The notes under the pieces: model-generated
What the model saw: the letters and a program-made list of their open reading frames with translations, nothing else
Databases searched by the model: none
Told to the model about the DNA's origin: nothing
Translations under genes and position numbers: made by a program
Shown: positions 38,999-52,568 of the stretch, piece after piece
Layout of the letters: each line of letters starts with the position of its first letter
How positions within the stretch are numbered: position 1 is the first letter of the stretch
Assembly (NCBI GenBank): GCA_038501195.1
Contig: JBBPUQ010000010.1
Span: 2,850,001-2,914,000, forward strand
DNA length: 64,000 nucleotides
Reading direction: 5' to 3'
Source of the DNA: Nemania diffusa
Taxonomy: Eukaryota; Ascomycota; Sordariomycetes; Xylariales; Xylariaceae

Positions 38999-39191
38999 AT
39001 TAAAAAAAAATGTTATAAAATAAATAAAAGTTTTATTATAGTTAAATAAAAAATATAATATAAAATTTAATAAATAAATTTATTAATTTTTAACTTTTTA
39101 AATTTATAAAAAAAACTAAAAGTTTTTTATATATAATTAAATTTTTAAATATAATTACTTTAAAAAGTTTAGTTATTTTATTATTTAATAA
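38999..39191 (+). repeat. Dispersed repeat A, copy 2 (193 bp)
   Basis: Second copy of the repeat at 36775-36967, in direct orientation. The differences are mainly C/T and G/A changes, the pattern left by repeat-induced point mutation acting separately on two copies. Confidence 0.88.
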
Positions 39192-39352
39192 TATAACTTT
39201 TTTAAGCTTTTTTTACAAATATTTTTTTATTAATTAAAAATGTTTTATATTTATTTAAATTTATATATATAATTTATATAAAAAATAGCTATATAGTTTA
39301 TAATTTATAAAATATATAAAACTTAATATTTATAAAAAGTTTACTTTTTTTT

Positions 39353-39418
39353 AAAAAATATTAAACGTTTTAAATATTATTTAAAAAAAAAATAATTTTA
39401 TATAAAAAATATTAAATA
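39353..39418 (+). repeat. Dispersed repeat B, copy 1 (about 66 bp)
   Basis: Closely similar to 52502-52568. This copy keeps a rare CG (AAACGTTTT), where the other has TA (AAATATTTT). Confidence 0.7.
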
Positions 39419-42160
39419 TTAAAATAAACCGTTTAAATTTTAATAAATAATATTATAAAAATTTATAATATATTATAAAAATTAAACTTAACTAAATATA
39501 ATAATAAATTATTAATAAAACAAAAAATAATAAATATATAAAAAATAAGCTATTAATATAAATAATTAAAAAAAAAATTAATAATTTAAAAAAGTTAAAA
39601 AACAAGTTTTTAAATTTTTTTAAACTATAAATTTTATATATAAATAATTAATTTAATTAATTTAATATTTTTGTTATATATTTAAACTAAAAAACTTTAG
39701 TTTATAATATTTAAATAATATTGTTATAAAAAATTAAATTAATTAAATTAACAAAACCTTAAACTTTTTATTTTTTTATTTATTAATTAATAAAAAAGTA
39801 GTTTTTTATTAAAAAAACAAATAATATTATAAAAATTAATGTTTTTAATATTAATTAAATAAGTTGTTATATAATATTTATAATAATTTTATTACTTTAA
39901 TATTATTTTTGATTGTTTTATTAATTTATTATTTTTATTGTTTTAAATTTTTAAAAGTAATTTTTATAGCTGTAATTAATTTTTTAAAATATATTATATA
40001 TATATTATATACTTTGTTTTAATATATATATATGTTTTTTTAAATAAAATAAAAAATATAGCTATATTTTTTTTAAGTAATTTTAATATTATATATATAT
40101 ATTTTTTATTATTTATTATTAAATTAATATATTATTTTTTTAAACTTTTATTTGTTATTATTAAATAAATAATAAAATAATAACAGAGATTTTTTTATAT
40201 ATAAAATATTTTATTATTTTATTATTTATATAGCAGTATTTTTAAAACAATAAATAAAATATTAAAACTATTAATAATTAATATTTAAATATATTTAAAT
40301 AACAAAATTAATTTTAAAAATATATATATTTAATAAAAATATAAATACTGTTTAAATAATAATATTATAAAATATATATTATTATATAAATAATTAAACT
40401 ATTTATTTAAATTATTATTTAAAAATAAATTTTTTGATTTATTTATTATTAAATAATATTTAATTAAATTATAAAATAGTTATAATGTTGTTAAGTAATA
40501 ATTATGTTTTATATATTTTTAATTAAATTTTTATAAATTATTTTAAAATCGATTTTAACTTTTAAAAAAATAAATTAAAACATTTAAATAATATTGAATT
40601 TTAAATATTTTAAGTATTAAACAAGTTTAAAAAAATAAAAACATTGTAATATATATAGAAAAAAAAATACTATATTAAATTACAAGTTATATTAAAATTT
40701 ATTAAAATTATTTAATTGTTATTTAATTAATAAATTATATATAATTGTTTATTTAAACAAGTTTATAAAAATATAAAAAAAATAATTAATTTATTTAATA
40801 TAAAACAATAAAAATTTAATATTAACAATTTAGATTTTATTTTTATTAATAAAAACTTTAATATTTTATTTTATATAATATTAAACTTTATTTATTATTA
40901 ATATATACAATTAAATAATAGTTTTAACAATAATATAATAAATAAACTTGTTTATAATATATTAAACAGTTATTTAAACAATTATAACATATTTTTAATT
41001 ATTATATTAATATTTATATAGCTTTTTATAAGCTTAATTTAATAATTTATAATTTTAAATATTATAACTGTTTGTTTTTTTTATTTAAACTATTTTTACT
41101 ACTTTTAATAAAAACTATATATAATTATTATAAAAGTATAAATTAACTATATAAAGTTTTTAAAAATAACTATATATAAAAGTTATTAACTTTTTATATA
41201 ATAGTTATTAAATATTAATTATAATATATTTAATTTTTTATTAAAAGAAAATTTGTAAATATTTTATTTATATAATTTAAATTTTTTTTATTAATAGTTT
41301 TAATTAAATTAATTAAGTTTTTTTTTTTTTATTTTCGATTTAATTAATATATTATTAAAATAGCTATAAATAAAACTTAAAACTATAAATTAATTAATTA
41401 CTATATTAAAAAAAATTACTAAAAATATTTTTGTTAAATATTATTTAATTATAAATTAATTAAACAACTTTTAATATTTAATTTAAATTATAAATGTTAT
41501 ATATTATTAATATTGTTATAAAGTTAATAAAATTAATAAATATATTAATAAAATATTTTATAGTTAATTTAATTAATAGCTAATATTATTTAAGTAATAA
41601 TATTTTAATTACTATATTACTACATAGTAATAAAAATTTAAATAATTTATTTAACATAATTTTATTTTAGCTAAATAATAATATAAAAAAATTATTAAAT
41701 AAAACAAAAAGTATTTTTATTATTTTAAATAAAAGTTTAAAAAAAAAAACTAAAAAAAAAAAACATTAAAAACTAAAAAATATTAGCTAAAATTTGTTTT
41801 TAAGCATTAATTTATATAATAATACTATTAATTTTAAAAACTTTTTTTTTTTAAAACAGTAAATAAATATAAACTTATTACTTGTTAATAACAAAACTTA
41901 TAAAACTTTTATTATTTTATTTTATTAATTAAACTATTATATAAAAATTTAATTAGTTTTAATTTAAATATTTTTATACTAGTAATAGTAAAATAATTAC
42001 AATATTGTTTATTTAATTGTTTATATATATTATTTAAATATTTGTTTGTTAAAACTATTATAAAAAATATTATTATATTATAACTTTTTACAAATAACTA
42101 TTTTTATTTTATAAACAATTTATCGGTTTGTTTTTTATAATTATATTATTATTAAATTTA

Positions 42161-42412
42161 CATTTTAAAAAGCAGTACTTTTTTTATAAAAATTATACTA
42201 TAATATATTATATATATATAATATAGCTAAATTTATAAAAAACTTATATTTTAAAAAATAGTACTTTTTTTATAAAAGTTATACTGCAATATATTTTATA
42301 TATATAGCATAGCTAAATTTATAAAAAACTTACATTTTAAAAAGCAATACTTTTTTTATAAAAGTTATACTGTAATATATTTTATATATATAATATAGCT
42401 AAATTTATAAAA
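42161..42412 (+). repeat. Tandem repeat, 86-bp period, three copies
   Basis: Units begin at 42161, 42247 and 42333, each with an (A)(C/T)ATTTTAAAA start, a GTACTTTTTTTATAAA-like core and a TATAGCTAAATTTATAAA-like end. The last unit is slightly short. Confidence 0.85.
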
Positions 42413-45400
42413 AGTTTTATATTATAACTATAATATTTAATTATTTATAGCTATATATTAGCTAGTTATAATAAAATAATTTATTAAAATCTAGTTACTA
42501 ATTAAATAATTACTATTTATATATATATACTATTTATAATTTTTATTATTAAATATTATTTTAATTTATAATATTTTTATTACTTAAAATATTAAAAGCT
42601 AAATATATTTAAATGTTATAGTTATAGTATAAAACTTATTATAAATCTAGTTTTACTTATAAAATAAATAGTAATAATTATAGAAATATATATTTTTTTG
42701 CTTTTTTTTATTTTATTTTATATAATGTTTATACTAATTAGCTTTTTTATATTAATTTAATATTACTTAAATAATATTTAAAAATAAAACATAAATATTT
42801 TATAATTAAATATATTAATTAAATTAATATATATATAATTTTAACTTTTTTTTTTAAAATACTAGTACTAAATTAATATTTAAAAAAATAAATACTTAAT
42901 ATTAATTTAAATAATTAATACAATTTATAATACTTATATATAACAAACTATTAGTAAAAAATATTATTAATATTAAATATATATATAAAAATATATAAAT
43001 ATATATATTTTTTTAAATATTGATTTATTAATACTTAAAAGTAAAAACTTAAAACTATATAAATAATTAAATATACTAATTAAATTAATATATAATTTTT
43101 AAATAAATTATTATTAATATATATATAATTTTAGTTTTTTATTTTTTAAATACTATTATTAAATTAACACTTAAAAAAATATTATATATATATTATATAT
43201 AAGTTTATTTAATAATATATAATTAAAGTTAGTATTTTTTTTTAATAGTTTTATATAAATTTATAAATAAATTTAATTAATTAAAACAAGTTTTTATATT
43301 AAATTAAAAATTATTTTTTAATATTAATAAATATAAACTTATTTAAAAATATTTAAAAAAAACTTATAAATAAACTTATATTTTTTAAATATTATTTTTT
43401 ATATTTTTTTTAAAACTTTGCAACTTTAATAACTTTTTTTTTTTTTAGTTTTTTAACTAGTTTTAACATTATATAAACTTCGCTTTTTATATTATAATTT
43501 TTAATTTGTTTTTATTACAAATATATATACTAAATTTTTTAATATTAAAATATTTTAAAAATAGATTTGTTTTAAAAAAAAAATATTTTAATATAAAAAA
43601 TATTAATTATATAAATATATTTTAAAACTTTAAATATTATAATTACTATTTTTTTTATAACAAACTTTAAAATATATTTATTAAATATAAAACTAAAAAA
43701 AATATTTTTTTTTATTTTGTTTATATTTTTATTTTATTATTTATTACTACTATTGTAAAATTTTTAATTTGTTATAACTTTATATTAAATTTAGTTTATT
43801 ATTATTAAAGCTTTAATTTATAAACTAGATATATTTTTTATTAAGTTTAAATTAATATATTTTATAGTTTTAAAATTTTTAGTAGTTTATATTTTATAAA
43901 AAAACAAAAACTTAATTTTTTAAATAAATCTGTTTTAGTTTATATTAAACATAGTAATTTTTTTAATACTTTTATTTTTTTTAATTATAACTTTTTTTTT
44001 TATTAATATAAAAAATCTAGTTAATATATTAAAGCAGCTTTTTAATTTACTAAAACAAAATATTATTTAAATATAAGTTATTTATATTTTAAATTTAATT
44101 ATATTAATAAGTTATTAATATAGCTATAAATTAAATATATTAAAATTTTAGTTAAATTTAATATTAATAATAGTAATATTTTTAAACTTTTAAACTTAAT
44201 TAGTTATAAATTTATTAATATATATTTTTTTTTTTATTTTTTTTTTTTTGTTATATTTTTTTAATTAACTTTTATTATTATAAATATATTTAATATATAC
44301 ATTAATAAAAAGTTTTTTTAATATTTTATTTAATATTAGTTTAAAGCTAATATTATTTTAATATATAATATTATTACTATTAAATATTATTATTTTATAG
44401 CTTTTAGTTATAAATTTATTTAATTTATTAATATTATATATTAAACTGTTATTATAATTAAAATTAAAAAATATAACTTTATAACTATTAACAATTTGTT
44501 TAATAAAAACAAAGTTTTATAACAGTTTGTTTTAAAAAAAAAAAGTAACAAATATTAAATATATTTTTATATTTAAAAATAATAGCAAAATACTGCTTTA
44601 ATTTAATTTAATAATTAAAATTTAAAATAATTTATTTTAATAAAGCTAATTATATAAAACTAAATATTACTTTAAGTTTTTTTTTTGTTAACTAAGCAGT
44701 ATTATTTATATATTAATTTAATAGTTATATATTAAAACTGCTATAAAACATTGTTAATATAAACTAGCGCTTCAAGTTTAATTTAATTTAAAAATATTAT
44801 AAATTTAATAATTCAAAATAAAACTAAACTTAAACTAATATTTTTTTTATTACTAATATTTAAACAATTAATTTTACTTTTTAAAATTTTTATAAAAATA
44901 TATAAAGTTATAAAAACTTTAATATAACTAATTAATTATTTTTTAGTTACTTTTGCTTTTTATTTAATTTTAAATATAATTATTTTTAAACAGTTTTTAA
45001 AAAATTAATATAGAAATAATTGATTTTATAAATAACTTTTTTACTATTATATTAAATAACAAGTTTTTTTTTGTTAAAACTTTAGTTTTACAATTTAAAA
45101 AAAGCAACAAAAAATAAATCTAACATTTTAACTTTAACTATTAGCACAAATATTTTTAAACACTTATAAACTACAAATTATTAACTTTAATTTTAAATAT
45201 TATTTATATATTAATTCGAAATAATTAAAAATATATAATAACAAATATTGTAATTTTAAAATTACTGCTTTATTTAAAATATAAAGTTAAAAACTTTAAA
45301 GTTAACAGTTAATATAATTAATTAATAAACAAATAAATAGTTTAAATTAAAACTAAAGTTAACAAGTTTATTGTTAATAGTTTTAATATTATTTTTAATA

Positions 45401-46800
45401 ATATTGTTTTTTTTTTAAATAGTTTTTTAAATTATTACTAAAATATATTATTAAAAAAAAATTCTGTTTTTAAAGTTATTTTTTAAAACAATTTTTATTT
45501 TAAAACACTTTTTTTTAATTTTTTTAATAATAAACTAGTTTTATAAATTTTTAATTTAAACTTATTTTATTTATTTATTTATTTAGTTTATTTTTTTACT
45601 AATAACAATTGAATAAATATAAAATATATTTAAATAATTAATAATATATTTTATAAAAATAATTATTATTTATATATATTAACTACTATAAAGTTGTTTT
45701 ATACTTTTTTATAACTTTAGTTTTAAAAAAATTAATATATATTTTGCTATAATATTAAAAACTTGTTTATATTAACTATTATTAATTTTTTATTAACTAA
45801 TAGTTTAAATATTAATTAATTTATATTAAAAATTATTTTAAACAATATAAATAATAATAATAATAATAACAATTTAGTTATATTAAATTAAACTAAAAAT
45901 AATATTAATTATAGTTATAAAACTAGCAACTAATTTAAAAAAACATAAACTATTTCAACTTTTTTAATTAATTTTAATAAAACAAGTTATATAAAATTTT
46001 AGTTTTAGTAAAAATATAAAACTAACTTTAATATTACTAATACAAATATTAACGCTTTTATTTATTTTTAAAAAAAAAGCAAAAAATTTTATATTTTTGC
46101 AAAAATGTTTAACTAAATATATAGTTTAAAAAACAGCACTAGTATAAAAAATCAATTTTTATACTTTGTTTTAAAATATATATATTATTAATATAATATA
46201 TATAATATTATATTTAATAAAAAATATTATTTATATTTAAATTATAAACTATAATATAGGAATTTTTTTATATAAAAAATTTAAAAATATATATTAGTTT
46301 GTAATTATATTAAATATAATATTAAATTTATATAGCTTTTATTAAAATTAATAGTTTTTTTAACTTTAATATTAACTTTTAAACTATAGCTATTATAAAA
46401 AATAAAAAATACAAAAAACAATAAATAAAAACTATTTATTATTTAAATATATTTATATAAAATTATTTTATTATTTAGCTAAATAAATAATTTTATTTAT
46501 TGCTGCTTTAAACTACTTTGTATATATATATAAGCAATTTTTTTATAAAAAAATTTCTAACTTTTTCTTTTTTTTTTTTATTTATAAATTTTTTGTATAA
46601 TATAGTTTTATTTATTTAAAACTTTGCTTTTTTTATAAACTTTATATAATAATAAATATATTATAAATAAATTTATTATAAACTATAAATTTATGCTTAA
46701 AAAAGTAAATTAATTAAAAAAAAATTATTTTTAATAAACTAGTTATAATATAAATCTACATTAAACAAAAGCTTATTTTATACTTAAAGTTTTGTATATA

Positions 46801-46990
46801 TTAGTAGTAGCTATATAAACACTTTATTTACACACTGTAATCCTGTATACAAATGTTTAAGTGAACTTTTAGCCTTTATATGCTTTAGAACTTATATATA
46901 CTACTATTATTTAGCTTTTTAACTACTTTAATTATTGCTAGTTTATATTGCTTTAAAGCTTATACACTTTTTTATGTTTAAATTTAATAA
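46801..46990. other. Local G+C island inside the A+T block
   Basis: The lines starting 46801 and 46861 hold 15 and 14 G+C in 60 bases, against about 4-8 elsewhere in the block. The stretch includes a CC dinucleotide and several CAC/GTG-like contexts that are rare nearby. No coding frame or RNA fold is recognisable. It may be a remnant less affected by mutation. Confidence 0.5.
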
Positions 46991-49900
46991 AAATTTACTG
47001 TAATTTATACTATAATTGCGATTTTTTTTTATATAAATATAACAAACTAATTATAATATTGTTTATATGTTTATTTATATTAAAAAATATTTATATTTAT
47101 ATAATAGCATATATATATATAAAGTTATTTTTTTTTTATAAATATTTAATTTAATAAGCTATAATAAAGTTATTATTTCGTTTTAATTTAAATACTTTAT
47201 AATATATTTAAAAAGTTTACTATTTAATAATTTTTTTATTTTTATTTTTTAATTTAATATAAATATGTTACAAGTATATAATTTAAAATTGTTAAAAATA
47301 AAACTTTATATAACTAACTTTTAATTAATATAGTTGTTTTAAAATAAAATTTTTAAAAAAGTCTAGTTTTATAACTTTAATAAACAAAGCTTTAAATCAT
47401 TTCTTTTTAAGCTTTTGTTTTTTATAGCAATATTAAATATATTTTACATATATTTTATATTTAGTTTTTTTTATATATATTATAGCGCTTTTTTAGTGTT
47501 TTTAAATATTATAAAACTTTAAAATAACAAATAAAATAAAAAATAACTAAGTGTTGCTATAATAACAAAAAAATAAATTTAATAAAAAACTTTGTTATAA
47601 AAATATTAAAACTATTTTAACTTATAATATTATATATTTACTAATATATTTAATTATATATTTAATTATATATAAATAAACAATTATTAAATTAATTTAA
47701 TTATATATAGTTTTTTATATAATTAAAACAAATTATTATAAAATTTTTCGAAAATATTAAAAAAAAACTAATTTTGTTTTTTATATAAACTAAATTTTTT
47801 TTATATAAAGTTTTTTATTTTTAGCAAAAATAAAAAAAAACTATAAAACTGTTTAAGCTTTAAAAAAATTATTAGTTAAATAAAAATATTAATGTTTTAA
47901 GTTTTAAATAATTAGCTTTATATAAATAAATTAAATATTTATTAAATATTTAATAAATAAATAATATTAATATATTAAACTATATTACAAATTAATATTT
48001 TATATATATTTTATAATTTAATAAGTTTTTAAATTTTAAATAAAACTGTTAAATTTAATAATAGCAAATATTACAGCAAAAAATATATATAAAAAAAATA
48101 TCAATAAAAAATAATAAATTATTAATATGTTTAAATATATATATTATATAAATAATATATAATTTATTTATAATTAAAACTTAGTAATATATTAATATAT
48201 TATTATTTATTATTAATAAAAATATATAAAATTAAACTATTAATATTATAAAAAAATTAAAAAAAAAAAACTTATAAAAATAAATAATTTTTTACTTTAT
48301 AGCTTAACTTTTTTATTAATATATTTATTATATTTAATATTTTTTAATTTTAAAAGTTTATTGTTTTAAAATTATTGTATTTTTTTTGCGAAAAAAAAAC
48401 AAGCAAATATAAATAAAAACTAACTTTAGTTTTATTAACAAACAGCTTTAAAACTACAAGTTTTTTTTTGTTTAACAAACTATATTATTTAATTATTTTG
48501 TTTTTATTAAATATTACTTTTTATATTAAATAATTTATTATTAATATAATTTATATTATAAAATATATTTTAATTTAAATTTATTATTATTTTAAACTTT
48601 TAAACTAATATAAACTTATTTAATTAAATTATAAAACTTGTAATAACTTGTTTATATTTAAAAAAAATAAAAACTAAAGTTATAAATTAACTATTAAGTA
48701 TTTAATTTTAATAATAAAAATTAAAAACTAAAACTAAATATATTAAAGCATATAAATATAAAAGCTTTTTTTAGCTTTAAAAATAAATATAAATATAATT
48801 TTCAATTTTAAAATTAGCTAGTTACATTGTTATTTTTTTTTACTAAGTTTTTGTTTGTTTTTAATTATATAAAAAAAAATAATACTATAAAAACTTTTAA
48901 ATGTAATTTATTATTTATATTTTATTAAATTGTTTAAAATATATTTATAAAATATTCTAAAGTTTTTTTTTTTTAAAAATATAATTTAAATATAAACTTG
49001 TTTTTTTATTACTACTTTTAAACATTTAAGTTATTTTATTTATTAATAGTTAACTTGCTTTATATTTTAAAAAAATTTTAAAATATTGTTAATTAAATTA
49101 TAGTTAATTAAATATATTAAGTTATTTAAAAACATTTAAAAAAAAAAAAAATAATTTTATAAAACTATAAACTAATATATATAAACAATTAATAATTTTA
49201 TAAATAATTATATTATAAACTGTTTAAATATTTTAAATTAATTAATTATTATATATATAATGTTTAAAAGTTTTAAAATATAAAAACTAGTTTATTTTAA
49301 TTAAAAGCTATAAAATTTATTAATATTTATAAAAAACTTATAGTTTTATTAATTTTAATAATTAATAAAAAAATTATTAAATATAAAACAAATAATTTAT
49401 ATATAAATAATTTTTGTTATAACTTTATTTTTTATAAACAAGCTATAATAACTAATTATATATTTTAATTTAATAAATTTATTATAAAAATAAATTTTAA
49501 TATATAATAAAAATATAAAAATAATATAAAATTTTATTTAATTATTAAAATAATATATAACTAATTAAAAAAAAACTTTAAAAATAAAATTTATAAATAT
49601 TTTTTATAATTGTTTTAAATAAAACTTAGTTTTATAATTATTATTTAGTTAAAATATTAACTATTTATAGTTTATTATTTATATTTTAATTTTTATTATA
49701 TTATAGCTTTTGTTTAAACAACATTAATATATAATAATAAACTTGCTATAGTTTATATATTAAATAAAACAATTATTAAAAATAATAAAAGTTAAACTAT
49801 GTTAAATAATATAAAACTATATTTTAAAAATATTTTTTTATTTAATATTTGCTTTAAAGTTTTTTTAAATGTTTAAAATATAATATTGTTTATATTTTTT

Positions 49901-52501
49901 AATAAATTTACAAAAATAGTTTATATAAAAAAAAATTACTAACAAGTTATAAATAAAAATATATAATTAAATTGCTTAAAACTTTATAAACTATAATATT
50001 TTTTAAAGTTAAAAATAAAGTTAGTAAATAAAATAATTAAAAATAATATAATAAATAACTATATTATATAAAAAAAGTTCAATAGTAAAATTTATAAATT
50101 TTAAAATAAATATATATAATAATAATTAATAATAAAAATTTTTAAACTATAAAGTTTTTTAGTATTATTATATATATAGTTTATAATATTTATATATAAT
50201 ATTAATAATATAATTTATTTATTAATAAAAATATTTATAGTTTAGTTATAACTAAAATATAAAAAAAATTAAAAAAATCGATATAATATTTTTAATGTTT
50301 TTAATTTTATTAATAAATATAACTATAGTATTTTTTTTTAAAATATAATAATTAAACATTAATTGCTATTTATTTTTAAAAACATATTTATATATAAAAT
50401 TATAATAAAAAGTTTAGTTTTATTTAATAATATAATAATATAAAGTTTAAATTTTTAAATTGTTATAATAACTTATAATAATTATTAAATTATAATTTAT
50501 ATATTTAATATTTTAAATTTATTTTTATTTTATTATATTAATTTAGTTTAATTTAATTTAAATTTATTAATTTAAATATAATTTAATATATAGTTTTATT
50601 TAGTTTAAACTATAAAATAAAACAATATTTTTATAACTATATAGTTTTATTTTAATATATATTATATATAAAAGCTAAATTATTTTTATATTGAAATAAA
50701 ATTTAATATAAAAGCAATATTTATAAAACTAAACTTGTTAAATATATAATTAAAAGCTTTTTTTATTTATAATTTTTTTAATTTTTTAAATGTTAATATT
50801 GTTAAATAATTTGCTTTAAAAACTAAAAAGTTAATTAAATTAAAAAATATAACATTAAATATATAAATTTTAACTTAATAAAAACTATAAATTATTATAA
50901 ATTATTATTTAAATTTTAAAGTTTTTTTTAAGTTTAGTTAACTATTTAAAAAATAGTTTTATAAATTAAAAAAACTAGTAATATTATTTAAATTTATTTT
51001 TTATTATAAAAAATTTTATATTATTAAATTTTATTATATTATAATAATATATTGTTATAGTATTAATATATAACTTTTATTTAGTTTTTATAATTTAATA
51101 AAAACTTTTTATTTTTAACTTTTGTTTTTATAAATTTAATTAATATATTTAATAAAATAACAATTTATTTTTTTTTAAAAGTTTTTTATTATTTTATAAT
51201 TACTTTAATATATTTAAATATAATTTTATATTATTTTATTATTTAATTTTTATTTTAAATTGTTATATTAAACTGTTTAGTTTTTACAATTTTTAACTTT
51301 TACTATGTTTTAAATACAAATACTTTTATATAGCTTTTTACTTTTGTTTATAATATATAATACAGATTTATATATAATATATTATTATATTTATTAATTA
51401 AAATTTTTATATTAATATTTATATTACTATTATTTTTAATATTTAATTTAAAAAATATCGTTATATAATTAAATAATATATTATAGTTTTTATTAAAAAA
51501 TAAAACTTTTTAAACTATAATATTAAATATATAATTAATTATTTTATAAATAATAATATTTAAATATATAAACAAAAGTTTTTTTTATATATAATATAAC
51601 AATAATTTTAATATATTTTAAACTATTATTATTATTAATTTAATATTTAACAAGTTATTTTTTATTATTTATTTAAACAATATTAAATATATAATTTTAA
51701 TAAAATTTATTATTTTATATTAAAAAATAGTTATATATAATACTTTATTTATATATAGCTTTTTATTAATAATTATACTATATTTAATAATTAAAATATA
51801 TATTATATTAATTCTAGTCAAAATTAAACTAATATTAAGTTTGTTTTTATAAATATATAGTTTTTGTTTATATATTTAAAAAATATAATATATTTAATAC
51901 TATATAAAATTAGCTTTATTATTTTTTAAATTTTTTTTATTTTTAAACAACTTACTTTTATATAAACTATTTTAAAAACTTATTTTAAATTTGCTGCTAT
52001 ATTTAATAAATTTATAGCTTTATATAATAAAGCATAATATAATAATCAAAAAACAATAGTTTAAAAAATTATTAATATTTTTATAAATAACTTTAATACT
52101 ACAATTTTTGCTGTTACAAAAAATAATATATACTTAAAAGAAATAAAGTATAAAAACGCAAGCTTTATTTGCAATATATCCAAAGCTTTAAAAACTTTTA
52201 AAAGAAATTTGCAAGTTTTAATTTAGTTTTTAACTATTTTAATTGTTTAAAAACAATAAGTTATACTTTAGCTAATTAAATACCTTTATTGTTATTTATT
52301 ATAAAACATATTAAATATATTAAAAAAAAAACTAAATATAAACTATAAATAACAATTAATATATTGTTTTAGTTTTATATAAACTTTTAATATATATAGT
52401 TTATTATATATAATATATATTTGTTTTTTATTATAAATATAATATTTTTAACAATTATTATATTAAGTAAATAATAATAATAGCTTTTATTAATAGTTTA
52501 A

Positions 52502-52568
52502 AAAAAATATTAAATATTTTAAATATTATTTAAAAAAAATCTTAAATTTATATAAAAAATATTAAATA
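52502..52568 (+). repeat. Dispersed repeat B, copy 2 (about 67 bp)
   Basis: Second copy of 39353-39418, 13 kb away in the same orientation. The CG of copy 1 reads TA here, consistent with transitions on both strands. Confidence 0.68.
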
